From Bugulina stolonifera (taxonomy: Eukaryota; Bryozoa; Gymnolaemata; Cheilostomatida; Bugulidae): a DNA stretch of 64,000 nt. Of this stretch, positions 1 through 7,255 are shown one piece after another. The DNA lies in assembly GCA_935421135.1 (NCBI GenBank), contig OW285192.1, positions 2,501 through 66,500 on the forward strand, read 5' to 3'. The translations under genes and the position numbers were made by a program. A model generated the notes under the pieces. That model worked only from the letters and a program-made list of their open reading frames with translations, was not told the DNA's origin and did not search any database. Positions within the stretch are counted from its first letter, which is position 1; each line of letters opens with the position of its first letter.

Positions 1-207
1 AGACCCCAAACCCCAGACCCCAAACCCCAGACCCCAAACCCCAGACCCCAGACCCCAGACCCCAAACCCCAAACCCCAAACCCCAAACCCCAAACCCCAA
101 ACCCCAAACCCCCAAACCCCAAACCCCAAACCCCAACCCCCAAACCCCAAACCCCAAACCCCCAAACCCCAAACCCCAAACCCCAAACCCCAAACCCCAA
201 ACCCCAA
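1..207. repeat. Telomere-like 7-bp tandem repeat (CCCCAAA)n
   Basis: About 29 head-to-tail copies of a 7-mer, mostly AAACCCC. AGACCCC variants are concentrated in the first 57 bases, and a few units carry an extra C. The strand shown is C-rich at the left edge, which is the orientation expected for the left end of a chromosome; the G-rich strand would read TTTGGGG/TCTGGGG. This is not the usual animal TTAGGG. It could be a non-canonical telomere, a degenerate subterminal tract or a plain minisatellite. The tract runs off the window edge, so its full length is unknown. Confidence 0.75.
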
Positions 208-303
208 ACAATCCTCAGATCTGCACAGATACCCGAGTATATTCTCACATATTAGATGGCAATAAATAGAGATGCAGTAAATAATCACTGTAGCACCACA
301 ATA
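208..303 (+). repeat. Truncated satellite monomer abutting the C-rich tract
   Basis: This is the first ~96 bp of a monomer of the variant carrying AGATGGCAATAAATAGAG. It starts at the ACAATCC landmark used to phase all monomers here and matches the internal copy starting at 2407 closely. Homology stops after CACCACAATA, where the internal copies continue into TCTT. The last AAA of the CCCCAAA tract merges with the start of the monomer, so the junction has a few bases of ambiguity. Confidence 0.8.
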
Positions 304-1100
304 CTGCCCATTTCTAGAAAAACACTGTAACTCAATTTTTTTCAAAATTGGGTTTATTGCATAAATGGTGTTGAAATACCATCTTCCATCACATAATAAA
401 ATATTTTTGAAAAAAAATGGGTCCTTATGGGTTTTTTGGGAGAGCGGAAACACTGTATCTCAATATTGGCACTAGTGATTGTCAGCAAAAACAATGTAAC
501 TCCAGATTCCAACACATACAGTGCAGTTTTGTCTTATTTTCTTTTCTGGAGTTGACTACTCAAGTATGTTTTTATTCTCTCACATCTCCTACATGACTCT
601 ATCATGAATCTATACGACCCCAAGTGAATTATAATATGTTTGGAGCCCCAGTAGCCGGGCTGTCTCGGCAAATATTTATTATCAGTCCCAATGAATATAT
701 CATAAAGACTGTGTGGAGTCTGACTTGCTCTGACTGTCAGTATGGTACAACTAAAGAGCACTAATTATGTGTTGGTACTCTGAATCATGATTGTACTCAG
801 ATTGTACTCAGATTTGACTCAGATATTACTAAGATTTAACTCAGAATTAATTTAATATGGAGCATTTTTGCCCACATCGTTATATTTTCCTTGTCAAACA
901 AGTTTTATAAAAGTGTGCCATTTCATCATCTCATTTTCTATCTGAAGCACCAGTGTTTACATAATATAGCCTATGCATTTTCCTATTCTTGCACAGAGCC
1001 TTTCGGTGGTTGTAGCTTCCATAAATTTATATTATCTATAAATATTTTTATGACATGCTCGGTTAAAAATACGATCTGGTTGAATATACGATCTGTAAAG
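304..1100. other. AT-rich non-satellite segment, no gene seen
   Basis: About 800 bp that do not match the satellite and hold no convincing gene; the short open frames have no recognisable motif, and one runs into the satellite. There is a degenerate 13-mer AACAxTGTAxCTC at 321-333, 449-461 and 490-502. An 11-bp minisatellite lies at 789-843, and ATACGATCTG occurs twice just before the satellite resumes. The left breakpoint is after base ~96 of a monomer, and the right one is just before the start of another. It could be a small mobile element, a fragment of one, or ordinary DNA captured between array pieces. No terminal repeats or target duplication were recognised. Confidence 0.6.
789..843 (+). 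repeat. 11-bp minisatellite, five units
   Basis: Five consecutive 11-mers lie in register at 789, 800, 811, 822 and 833. The first two are identical (GATTGTACTCA). The third, fourth and fifth differ at two to four positions but keep the GAT start and the ACTCA-like end. A sixth partial unit may follow at 844. No function is suggested. Confidence 0.8.
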
Positions 1101-1385
1101 ATGTATGTACGAACAATCCTAAGATCTCCACAGATAACCGAATATAATCTCACATTTTGTATGACAATAGAGATGGCAGTAAATAATCACTGTAGCACCA
1201 CAATATCTTCGAGCAGTCATGTTAAACTGGTTGGTTTTATTTCACTAACATAATATAGAGCAGTTCATGCATCTATTACCTCCCTACGCCGTAGCAATGA
1301 CAATCACCTCAATTCACTCCTATCCTCTCACTAGAAGGACACAGTTGTTTCCAGTCATACTCAGCTCGCTCTCTGGTGACTGACT

Positions 1386-1569
1386 TTTACTAGCAGCTGT
1401 GTTTATTTTCTGGTGGGCAGAAATGGTTCAGTCTATAGATGAGCTCAAGCAAGCTAAAACTTTTACTAGCAGTAAATGGGCAGAAATGGTTCTTTTACTA
1501 GCAGCTGTGTTTATTTTCTGGTGGGCAGAAATGGTTCAGTCTATAGATGAGCTCAAGCAAGCTAAAACA
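1386..1569 (+). repeat. Local duplication inside one monomer
   Basis: A block of about 75 bp running from TTTTACTAGCAG to GCTAAAAC occurs at about 1385-1460 and again at about 1494-1569. Between them is a shortened version of the same block that keeps ACTAGCAG and GGGCAGAAATGGTTC but lacks the middle. The result is a partial triplication that lengthens this monomer by about 100 bp. It also creates a 63-codon open frame with a repeated peptide, which is a by-product and not a gene. Confidence 0.8.
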
Positions 1570-2534
1570 AGTAGAACAAGTTATTTATAACTTACACTGT
1601 ACATGTCCTAACAATCCTACGATCTGCACAGATACCCGAGTATAATGTCACATATTATATGGCAATAAATAGAGATGGCAGTAAATAATCACTGTAGCAC
1701 CACAATATCTTTGAGCAGTCATTTTAAACTGGTTGGTTTTATTTCACTAATATAATATAGAGCAGCTCATGCATCTATTACCTCCCTACGCCGTAGCAAT
1801 GACAACCACCTCAATTCACTCCTATCCTCTCACTAGAATGAGACAGATGTTTCCAGTCATACTCAGCTTGCTCCCTGGTAATTGACTTTTACTACCAGCT
1901 GTGTCTATCCACTGGTGGGCAGAAATGATTCAGTCTATAGATGAGCTCAAGCAAGCTAAAACAGGTAGGACAAGTTATTTATAACATACACTTTGCATGT
2001 ACGAACAATCCTAAGATCTTCACAGATACCCGAATATAATCTCACAATTTACATGTATATGACAATAGAAATTACAGTAAACGATCAATATACCACCACT
2101 ACAATATCTTTGAACAGTCATATTCATGGGTTGCTTTTATTTCACTAACATAATATAGAGCAGTTCATGGATCTATTACCTATCTACGCCATAGGAATGA
2201 CAACCACCTCAATTCACTCCTATCCTCTCACTAGAAGGACACAGTTGTTTCCAGTCATACTCAGCTCGCTCTCTGGTGACTGACTTTTACTAGCAGCTGT
2301 GTTTATTCTCTGGTGGGCAGAAATGGTTCAGTCTATAGATGAGCTCAAGCAAGCTAAAACAAGTAGGACAAGTTATTTATAACATACACTGTTCGTACAT
2401 GTCCTAACAATCCTAAGATCTGGACAGATACCCGAGTATATTCTCACATATTAGATGGCAATAAATAGAGATGGCAGTAAATAATCACTGTAGCACCACA
2501 ATATCTTCGAGCAGTCATGTTAAACTGGTTGGTT

Positions 2535-2538
2535 TTAT
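2535..2538 (+). repeat. Target site duplication TTAT (left copy)
   Basis: TTAT precedes the terminal TG at 2539 and recurs after the terminal CA at 7641-7644. The uninterrupted satellite reads GGTTTTATTTCACTAAC with a single TTAT here, so the duplication is direct evidence of integrase-type insertion. Reading it as a 5-bp TTATT duplication is equally possible, because the next base is T on both sides. Confidence 0.9.
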
Positions 2539-2812
2539 TGTAATAGTTGGCCGGTCAAAGCCACTATTACTTCACCTAACTACACCCAAACGGATGCCAC
2601 ACTAACTACAACTTGACCTCCCTACTGTTCACCCAGTAGGACGGTCATCCAGGCTATAGCCTATCCCAAAGGATAGCTCCCCGGTTGTCCAAGTCCAACT
2701 ATAGGATTAGCCTATAACGGTCTTGTAAAGCTAATAATAATAACTTACTTGTAAGCAGAGTAGTTGTAATCCAATAACAGAGAGTATTTGTTGATTCCAG
2801 AGTTTATTTCTA
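2539..2812 (-). repeat. Partial or divergent 3' LTR-like terminus
   Basis: In element orientation this is the 3' end. It finishes with the same 37 bp as the full LTR (2539-2575 equals 7201-7237) and then shows no visible similarity to it. It carries an AATAAA polyadenylation-like hexamer (minus strand, 2803-2808) and several perfect hairpins: CCTACTG/CAGTAGG at 2621-2640, CTATCC/GGATAG at 2661-2676, and the palindrome GGCTATAGCC at 2652-2661. It joins the integrase frame at about 2812-2816. It may be the R-U5 part of an LTR from a sibling family. No polypurine tract is seen next to it. Confidence 0.6.
2541..2569 (-). other. Terminal hairpin shared by both element ends (left copy)
   Basis: The arms are 2541-2551 and 2560-2569. 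The right arm GCCACTATTA pairs with TAATAGT(T)GGC, giving ten base pairs with one bulged T and an 8-base loop. The identical hairpin lies at 7203-7231. It makes up most of the only 37 bp that the two termini have in common. Confidence 0.6.
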
Positions 2813-4121
2813 ACTGACTAAGTGTAGTGTGCGTTTTGTCCACATTCCAGAGTCGGCAGAGCTCAGTCATTAGCTGTGACTCAAATTGAGCTCCCTGATC
2901 TGTGTGTATTTGCTCAGGCAATCTAAAATAGCAGAACACCCGCTCATCTAGAGTAGTTGCCACCACCGGTGCTGTAGCTTCCGGAATAGCTATAGCGTCT
3001 CGCCACCGACTGAAATGGTCGGTTAACACCAGGATCCACTGGTTTCCCCTTGGTGTGCGTGGCATGGGCCCAACCAAGTCTACAGCCACTTTCTGCCAGG
3101 GCCGGCCAGCATAAAGCCGTTGGCGACTAGCAGGTTGCTTGGTCCCACCATGTTTGGCTGCCTGACAAATCTCACAGGTTGCAATAGCCCGTTTGACCTG
3201 AGTGGTCATCCCTGGCCAGTACCAGGTCAGCTGGAGCCTGTTAATGGTCCCGACAATACCAGCATGAGCCAGGTTATGAGTCCTCCAAATGGTAGCCAAA
3301 CGGAGGCCGGTTGGACATACTGCACACCACCTGGGACGGCCATGGGGAGATATCCGTATCTCAAGCACTCCACCCGTCCCAATCCGCATGGCCCCCGCTT
3401 GACAGTGGAGCTTCCGTAACTCACTGGAACCAGCGTTCAGCTGTTCCTCTGACGGCCCTTCTCCAGTGGCTATTGCCTCATACATAACAGCTACGGGCCC
3501 CTGTCCACTGCGTTGCAACTGGCTCAGGTTATCCTGGTCCACCTGTCTTAGCTCCTGCTCTTCCACCGACCCTTTGTCCATTCCCCGATCAGCACCTGGT
3601 TCGCAGACATCAGTGGTGGCTTGGGGCCAGCGTGGCGGTCCTCCGTCTCTCTGTTCTATCCGTGTACACTGCTTGCACTCCAAACAAGTCTGTCGACTCA
3701 ATCCGTCGGCATTCCCGTGTTTAGGGCCAGCCCTATGCTCTAGTTTGTACCGGAATTCTGCCAGGATTTCAAGCCATCGCGCCACCTGGTGCGAAGGCTC
3801 CTTTCTCCTGCTTAGCCATAACAGAGAGGCATGATCCGTCCGGAGGCGAAACTCTTGTCCATACAGGTACGGCCGAAAGTAGTTTACTGCCCTTATGACT
3901 GCCAGCAACTCTCGCCGGGTCACACAGTAGTTCCTTTCTGGAGGTGTCAACGTTTTACTGAAATAGGCAATCACACGTTCTTTCCCGTCCTGTATCTGAG
4001 AGAGCACGCCTCCGACCCCAACGGCGCTGGCATCGGTGTCCAGGATGTACTGCAACTTGGGCATAGGATACCCCAAGATGGGGGCCTGGATCTGCTGATC
4101 CTGGAGAACTTTGAACGCCTC
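2745..4121 (-). pseudogene. pol: RNase H and truncated integrase (pol C-terminal part)
   Basis: This continues the RT frame past an in-frame TAG (4122-4124) and has no ATG of its own at the start of the domain. Residues are numbered from the TTG codon at 4076. RNase H comes first, with catalytic Asp in TDAS (~15), Glu in RREL (56) and Asp in RTDH (81). After a linker comes integrase: an HHCC zinc site (His 267 and 271, Cys 301 and 304), then catalytic Asp in AVDLVGP (333) and Asp in HTDQG (393). The Glu of the D,D-35-E triad should lie about 35 residues on, but homology ends after TTLSQ (421). The last 22 codons read into LTR-like DNA and stop at 2745. The integrase core is incomplete, so it should be inactive; the chromodomain or C-terminal region and any polypurine tract are also gone. 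Confidence 0.9.
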
Positions 4122-5219
4122 CTACGTTCTCTCATTCCACTCCCATTCTGCAGTTTTAACTGTCAATTCCGTCAAGGGCTTGGGTATGGTAGCAGAGTCT
4201 GGTATATATTGCCTATAGTAGCCAACCGTTCCCAGAAAAGCTTGGAGCTGTTGTATGTTCTGCGGAGAGGGCCAGTCCCGCATAGCAGATATTTTCTCTG
4301 GATCAGTGGACACTCCTTCACTACTGACTATGTGGCCCAAATACCGAACCTTGGGCTTCAGAAGCTCGCACTTCTCAGGCTTGAGCTTAAGTCCAGCAGT
4401 CTTGAGACGCTGTAAGACTTCTCGAAGCCAAGAAAGGTGGGTCTGAAGGTTGGGGGCTATTACCACAATGTCATCCAAGTAAAGAAGTAGTGTCTTCCAA
4501 TGCAGACCTTGGAGGACCTTCTCCATAAGCCGCTGAAACGTGGCTGGGGCTGAGGTCAATCCAAAGGGTAGCACCTTCCATTTCCAGAATCCAGAGCGGG
4601 TGACGAAGGCCGCCTTTTCACGGGCGTCCTCATCGAGAGGCACTTGCCGATACCCACTGACCAGGTCTAGTGTGCTGAAGAAGCGACTGCCTGCTAAAGC
4701 ATCCAGACTTTCGTCAATCCTGGGCAGCGGGTATGCGTCCTGGTGGGTAACGGCATTTAGCCGTCGGTAGTCTACACAGAACCGCCACGATGAGTCTTTC
4801 TTCCTCACCAATACCACAGGAGAACTCCAGGCTCCCTCGGCCGGTGTGATCAACCCCTTTTGAAGCAGCTGCTGAACCTGTCGTTCAGCCTCGGCTTCTT
4901 TTTCTGGTCCCAGACAGTGCGGTGGTTGCCGTATTGGTCTGGTCCCCGGCAGCACAGGTATGCTGTGCTCCATCAGGTTGGTCCGACCGTAGTCCTGATC
5001 CCCGGTGCTAAAGACCGAGCCATATTCCAACAGTAGTTGGGCTAGGTCCTTCTTCCCTGCATATCCCTCACAGTGTGGCAATGCTGCCTGATATAACTGT
5101 TGAAGATGCTCCTGGACTAACTTAGCACCCTTCTCATCAGGCCCATGCCTAGGGAGACCCGGTGTGTCAACTTTACTGACCACTCCGCGGGCTACTCGCT
5201 TGGGTTTCCCCTTAGGCAC
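4122..5219 (-). CDS. pol: Reverse transcriptase (pol), ended by a premature TAG
   Basis: The 365-codon frame encodes the RNA-templated DNA polymerase of the element. Numbering from the GTG at 5219, the RT core runs from about residue 85 to 305. Recognisable blocks are FCVDYRRLN (147-155), the first catalytic Asp in STLDL (185), LPFGL (217-221) and the catalytic YLDD box (247-250). The RT connection region follows (YLGH at 293-296, FLGTVGYYRQYI). The frame overlaps the protease frame by 28 bp in the -1 register and has no ATG at the overlap, so it is expected to be made by frameshifting at 5204-5210. It stops at TAG 4122-4124, with RNase H continuing in the same frame, so that stop is a disabling mutation. 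The RT motifs themselves look intact. Confidence 0.93.
   Translation of the reverse strand: MPKGKPKRVARGVVSKVDTPGLPRHGPDEKGAKLVQEHLQQLYQAALPHCEGYAGKKDLAQLLLEYGSVFSTGDQDYGRTNLMEHSIPVLPGTRPIRQPPHCLGPEKEAEAERQVQQLLQKGLITPAEGAWSSPVVLVRKKDSSWRFCVDYRRLNAVTHQDAYPLPRIDESLDALAGSRFFSTLDLVSGYRQVPLDEDAREKAAFVTRSGFWKWKVLPFGLTSAPATFQRLMEKVLQGLHWKTLLLYLDDIVVIAPNLQTHLSWLREVLQRLKTAGLKLKPEKCELLKPKVRYLGHIVSSEGVSTDPEKISAMRDWPSPQNIQQLQAFLGTVGYYRQYIPDSATIPKPLTELTVKTAEWEWNERT
5157..5192 (-). promoter_or_regulatory. Candidate frameshift-stimulating stem-loop
   Basis: Eleven nucleotides downstream of the slippery heptamer on the minus strand, GCCCG (5192-5188) can pair with CGGGT (5161-5157, one G-U pair). Inside it, GTG (5183-5181) can pair with CAC (5164-5162) and TCA (5179-5177) with TGA (5169-5167) around a 7-nt loop. 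The position suits a stimulatory element, but the spacer is a little longer than usual and the stability was not calculated. Confidence 0.4.
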
Positions 5220-6487
5220 CTGACGAGGAGGGGGGGTCCTCTCTGTGGTCCGCTAGTACCTCTCTCTACGCCCTTTTTGACCACATCCGCCCAACTCCGG
5301 CTATCTCCGCCACTCTGGGTGTCCTGCTCATCCACCCCCAGGTACGAGCCCAGTGTCATACCAGCTCGAAGTTCCAGGGGATGACCCGTTGGGTTAAGAC
5401 AGCGCACCATCAACCGGCCCTGCGGGTTGGGTTGACTGAGACTGGCCGCTACCAACGGTCCAGTTTCCTGTGTCTCTACGCTCCATGCCTCAACTATTCC
5501 CAACGGAAGAGGGTCTCGGAGATTAACCCGTCCCAGCAGCAGCATTTCTGAGTTTGGCGGCACAACGCTGGTGCGTACTAACTGGACTCTACCAAGTAAG
5601 GGTCGTCCATGCCGGTCAGTGCATATTAGCTCCTGACCTGCTAACGTGACCACTGGCCTATCAAAGTCCATAGTGCACCGGTGTTGGGAGAGAAATGGCA
5701 TGCCCAAGATGGCATCCTCATTGATACGGCATACCACAAACGTTTCCTCAGTCTTAACCTCCCTGACTCGTATCGCCCGCCGGAGGATTCCAAAGAAGGG
5801 AAGTTGTGTCCCGTCCACCATCAATCCATGAGAGTCACATTTCTCTATCCTCGCTCTGATCCCAGAGGGCAACCGGTCGTACACTCCCTTGTTTAAGAGA
5901 TTAGTTGTACACCCGGTGTCCACCAAGAAATGCACAGCCTGTCCAGCAACCTTTCCGGGAAGAAAGTGGCTGGCCTGATAAGGCTTCTCTGCCACCTTTG
6001 CACTCCTGAGCTGCAGAGGCCTGGTTCCTGGGTTATCAGGCAATGGTGCCGGTACCTCTGAAGGTTTCCCTTCTCCAGACGCTGTACCCCGTTTTGCCTC
6101 TGCTAACCGTCTCCCTCCTTGACAACTAGGTTGCTCCTTCCTAGTCGGTTTCTCAGGCAACGGGACCAGTGTAGTGGGTTTGTCCTTCCCACGCACTACC
6201 CCTGGTCCTTGCCTCTCTTGCCGTTTCCGTTTCCTACCAGAACCGCGGCAAGACTGCTCAGCAGTAGACGGGCATGGAGGAGATTCTTCCACTGGACTTT
6301 GCTCCACCGGCACTCCCGCTTCCTCCGTCTTACTCTGCTCCAAGACCTCAAAAGGATTCCGAGTCCGGAAAGTGGGCCCCTGACGGGGGGCTGACTTTTG
6401 GCAATGCCGCCGTGGCACGCGCCAGCCCTCCGAATCCACTTTCCCTCGTTTACTATACTTCGCCCGCCGGCCAGTGTAGGTCTTCAC
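5192..6487 (-). CDS. pro: Retroelement aspartic protease region
   Basis: A 431-codon open frame, opened by TGA at 6497-6499 and beginning at a GTG rather than an ATG, so it would normally be reached from gag. The N-terminal ~165 residues are basic and low-complexity (RKRKRQ at 85-90), with no intact CCHC zinc knuckle. The retropepsin-like domain follows: HFLVDTGCTTNLL with active-site DTG at 190-192, and the AILG motif at 259-262 that closes the fold. The family acts as a homodimer that cuts the Gag-Pol precursor. The last ~130 residues are the protease-RT linker seen in Gypsy polyproteins. It ends at TAG 5192-5194, just past the slippery heptamer that shifts ribosomes into RT. The frame is open, but the element around it is not functional. 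Confidence 0.85.
   Translation of the reverse strand: MKTYTGRRAKYSKRGKVDSEGWRVPRRHCQKSAPRQGPTFRTRNPFEVLEQSKTEEAGVPVEQSPVEESPPCPSTAEQSCRGSGRKRKRQERQGPGVVRGKDKPTTLVPLPEKPTRKEQPSCQGGRRLAEAKRGTASGEGKPSEVPAPLPDNPGTRPLQLRSAKVAEKPYQASHFLPGKVAGQAVHFLVDTGCTTNLLNKGVYDRLPSGIRARIEKCDSHGLMVDGTQLPFFGILRRAIRVREVKTEETFVVCRINEDAILGMPFLSQHRCTMDFDRPVVTLAGQELICTDRHGRPLLGRVQLVRTSVVPPNSEMLLLGRVNLRDPLPLGIVEAWSVETQETGPLVAASLSQPNPQGRLMVRCLNPTGHPLELRAGMTLGSYLGVDEQDTQSGGDSRSWADVVKKGVERGTSGPQRGPPLLVRCLRGNPSE
5204..5210 (-). promoter_or_regulatory. -1 ribosomal frameshift slippery heptamer G GGA AAC
   Basis: In the protease frame the codons read AGG GGA AAC CCA, so the heptamer G GGA AAC is in the exact X XXY YYZ phase for simultaneous -1 slippage to GGG AAA. 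The RT frame is in the -1 register and open here, and the protease stop TAG (5192-5194) follows nine bases later. This matches the established retroviral and Gypsy arrangement for making Gag-Pro-Pol from one mRNA. Confidence 0.85.
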
Positions 6488-6549
6488 TGCCGGGGCTCAC
6501 CCCGTTTCCCGGAACCTGGGATTCCACTCCTCTCAATGGTTCCTGGGGT

Positions 6550-7149
6550 TTATGCATACCCGCCTTCAATTCTCGCATTTCCTGAGTTAATTGCAGGACG
6601 GCTTTCCAGATCTGGAGCACTTACCGCTAGTAAGTGTCGCTGCAGCTGAGGACTATCCAGTGTTTGAATAAAGGTCTCCAAGGCCATAGTAGTCCGGTAG
6701 CTCTCTGAGAGCTCACCATGGGCTATGTCTACTAGCCGCTGAACCTCCATGGCATAGTCTTGGAGAGTACCACTGTTACCCTTCTTCATTTGCCCTAGTC
6801 TTAGCCTAGCCTCTCGGGTGGAGAGCCCATATCGAGATCTTAAGGCTACTAGGATTCCTTCCAGACTGTCCGGCCGCCCACAGTCACGGGCTGTACCCTG
6901 GAGGGCTTCTCTCAGGTGGAGTAAGGTAGCCATTGGTCGCCACTCATTGGCCTCTGCTACCATCTGGAACTGGCGGATAAACAACTCTACATCTCCGTCC
7001 CCATCAGAGTGTGGAGGCTTAAATGCCTGCTGCACGGGACGGGACCCCTGCTATAGCAGTCGTTCTACTAAATCTGCAAGCCTATCCAGCCCACTCCTCT
7101 CCTGACCCTCATTGCTGCCAGTCCTGTCAGTGCCTTGAGCACTCGGCAT
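6550..7149 (-). pseudogene. gag: gag (capsid-like) pseudogene
   Basis: The likely start is the ATG at 7149, 33 nt downstream of the primer-binding site and in frame with the main body. After 32 codons the frame meets TAG (7051-7053), then stays open to TAA at 6550-6552. The body (codons after 7035) resembles the Gypsy gag capsid region: a helical ELFIRQFQMVAEANEW segment, a tryptophan followed by LLHLREALQGTA, then RLGQMKKGNSGTLQDYAMEV. From about 6600 the frame seems lost: a neighbouring frame reads a more natural helical segment from ~6599 until a TAG near 6450, while the protease frame takes over at 6487. At least one indel therefore separates gag from protease. No CCHC nucleocapsid box could be found. 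Confidence 0.8.
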
Positions 7150-7181
7150 CCTGTGTCGTTAGGTGAAAACGGGATCTGCCT

Positions 7182-7199
7182 ATCCCACCGCTGCCACCA
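7182..7199 (-). other. Primer-binding site for tRNA-Leu
   Basis: The plus strand reads ATCCCACCGCTGCCACCA, which is the 3' end of animal-type tRNA-Leu (AAG/UAG isoacceptors, remembered, not searched) including the CCA tail. On the element's RNA strand this is the complement and would bind that tRNA to prime minus-strand DNA. It lies one base inside the LTR boundary at 7201, the normal place for this site. Confidence 0.85.
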
Positions 7200-7202
7200 A
7201 TG

Positions 7203-7231
7203 TAATAGTTGGCCGGTCAAAGCCACTATTA
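7203..7231 (-). other. Terminal hairpin shared by both element ends (right copy)
   Basis: Same ten-pair stem with a bulged T and an 8-base loop as at 2541-2569, here with arms 7203-7213 and 7222-7231. It lies just downstream of the TATA-like motif in the direction of transcription and next to the primer-binding site. Confidence 0.6.
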
Positions 7232-7247
7232 CTTCACAAGACAGCTG

Positions 7248-7255
7248 CTTTTATA
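7248..7255 (-). promoter_or_regulatory. TATA-box-like motif in the LTR
   Basis: TATAAAAG on the minus strand, 47 bp from the internal edge of the LTR. If used, transcription would start roughly 25-30 bp downstream, inside or beside the terminal hairpin, leaving a very short R-U5. It is a sequence match only; other AT-rich sites in the LTR could serve instead. Confidence 0.35.

Larger units (their letters stand above)
1101..2538 (+). repeat. Left edge of the satellite array (~3.4 diverged monomers)
   Basis: Monomer starts (ACAATCC landmark) lie at 1113, 1611, 2005 and 2407. Spacings are 498, 394 and 402 bp. The long first unit is explained by an internal duplication at 1386-1569. The fourth monomer is interrupted after its first 132 bp by the retroelement and resumes at 7645; 132 plus 262 bp gives 394 bp, a full monomer. 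These copies carry more private substitutions than copies in the right half, as expected at an array edge. Confidence 0.9.

Noticed and set aside
534..761. A 75-codon minus-strand open frame
   Set aside because: It is short, has no motif, lies in AT-rich DNA and has no promoter or neighbours to support it.
891..1253. A 120-codon open frame
   Set aside because: It starts in the non-satellite island and runs into the satellite, and its C-terminal part is the same satellite frame seen elsewhere.
2745..4076. A separate RNase H-integrase gene with its own start
   Set aside because: The apparent start is a TTG inside the RNase H domain, in the same frame as RT. It is the downstream part of pol after a stop.
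3831..4415. Plus-strand open frames across the retroelement, the longest 194 codons
   Set aside because: They are antisense shadows of RT, RNase H and integrase; the minus-strand frames carry all the conserved motifs.
4122..7053. A nuclear code in which TAG means Gln (as in some ciliates), suggested by G-rich TTTGGGG repeats and in-frame TAGs
   Set aside because: Only two TAGs interrupt over a thousand codons, while the many Gln residues all use CAA or CAG, and the protease frame ends at TAG exactly where a frameshift needs a stop. Ordinary nonsense mutation is simpler.
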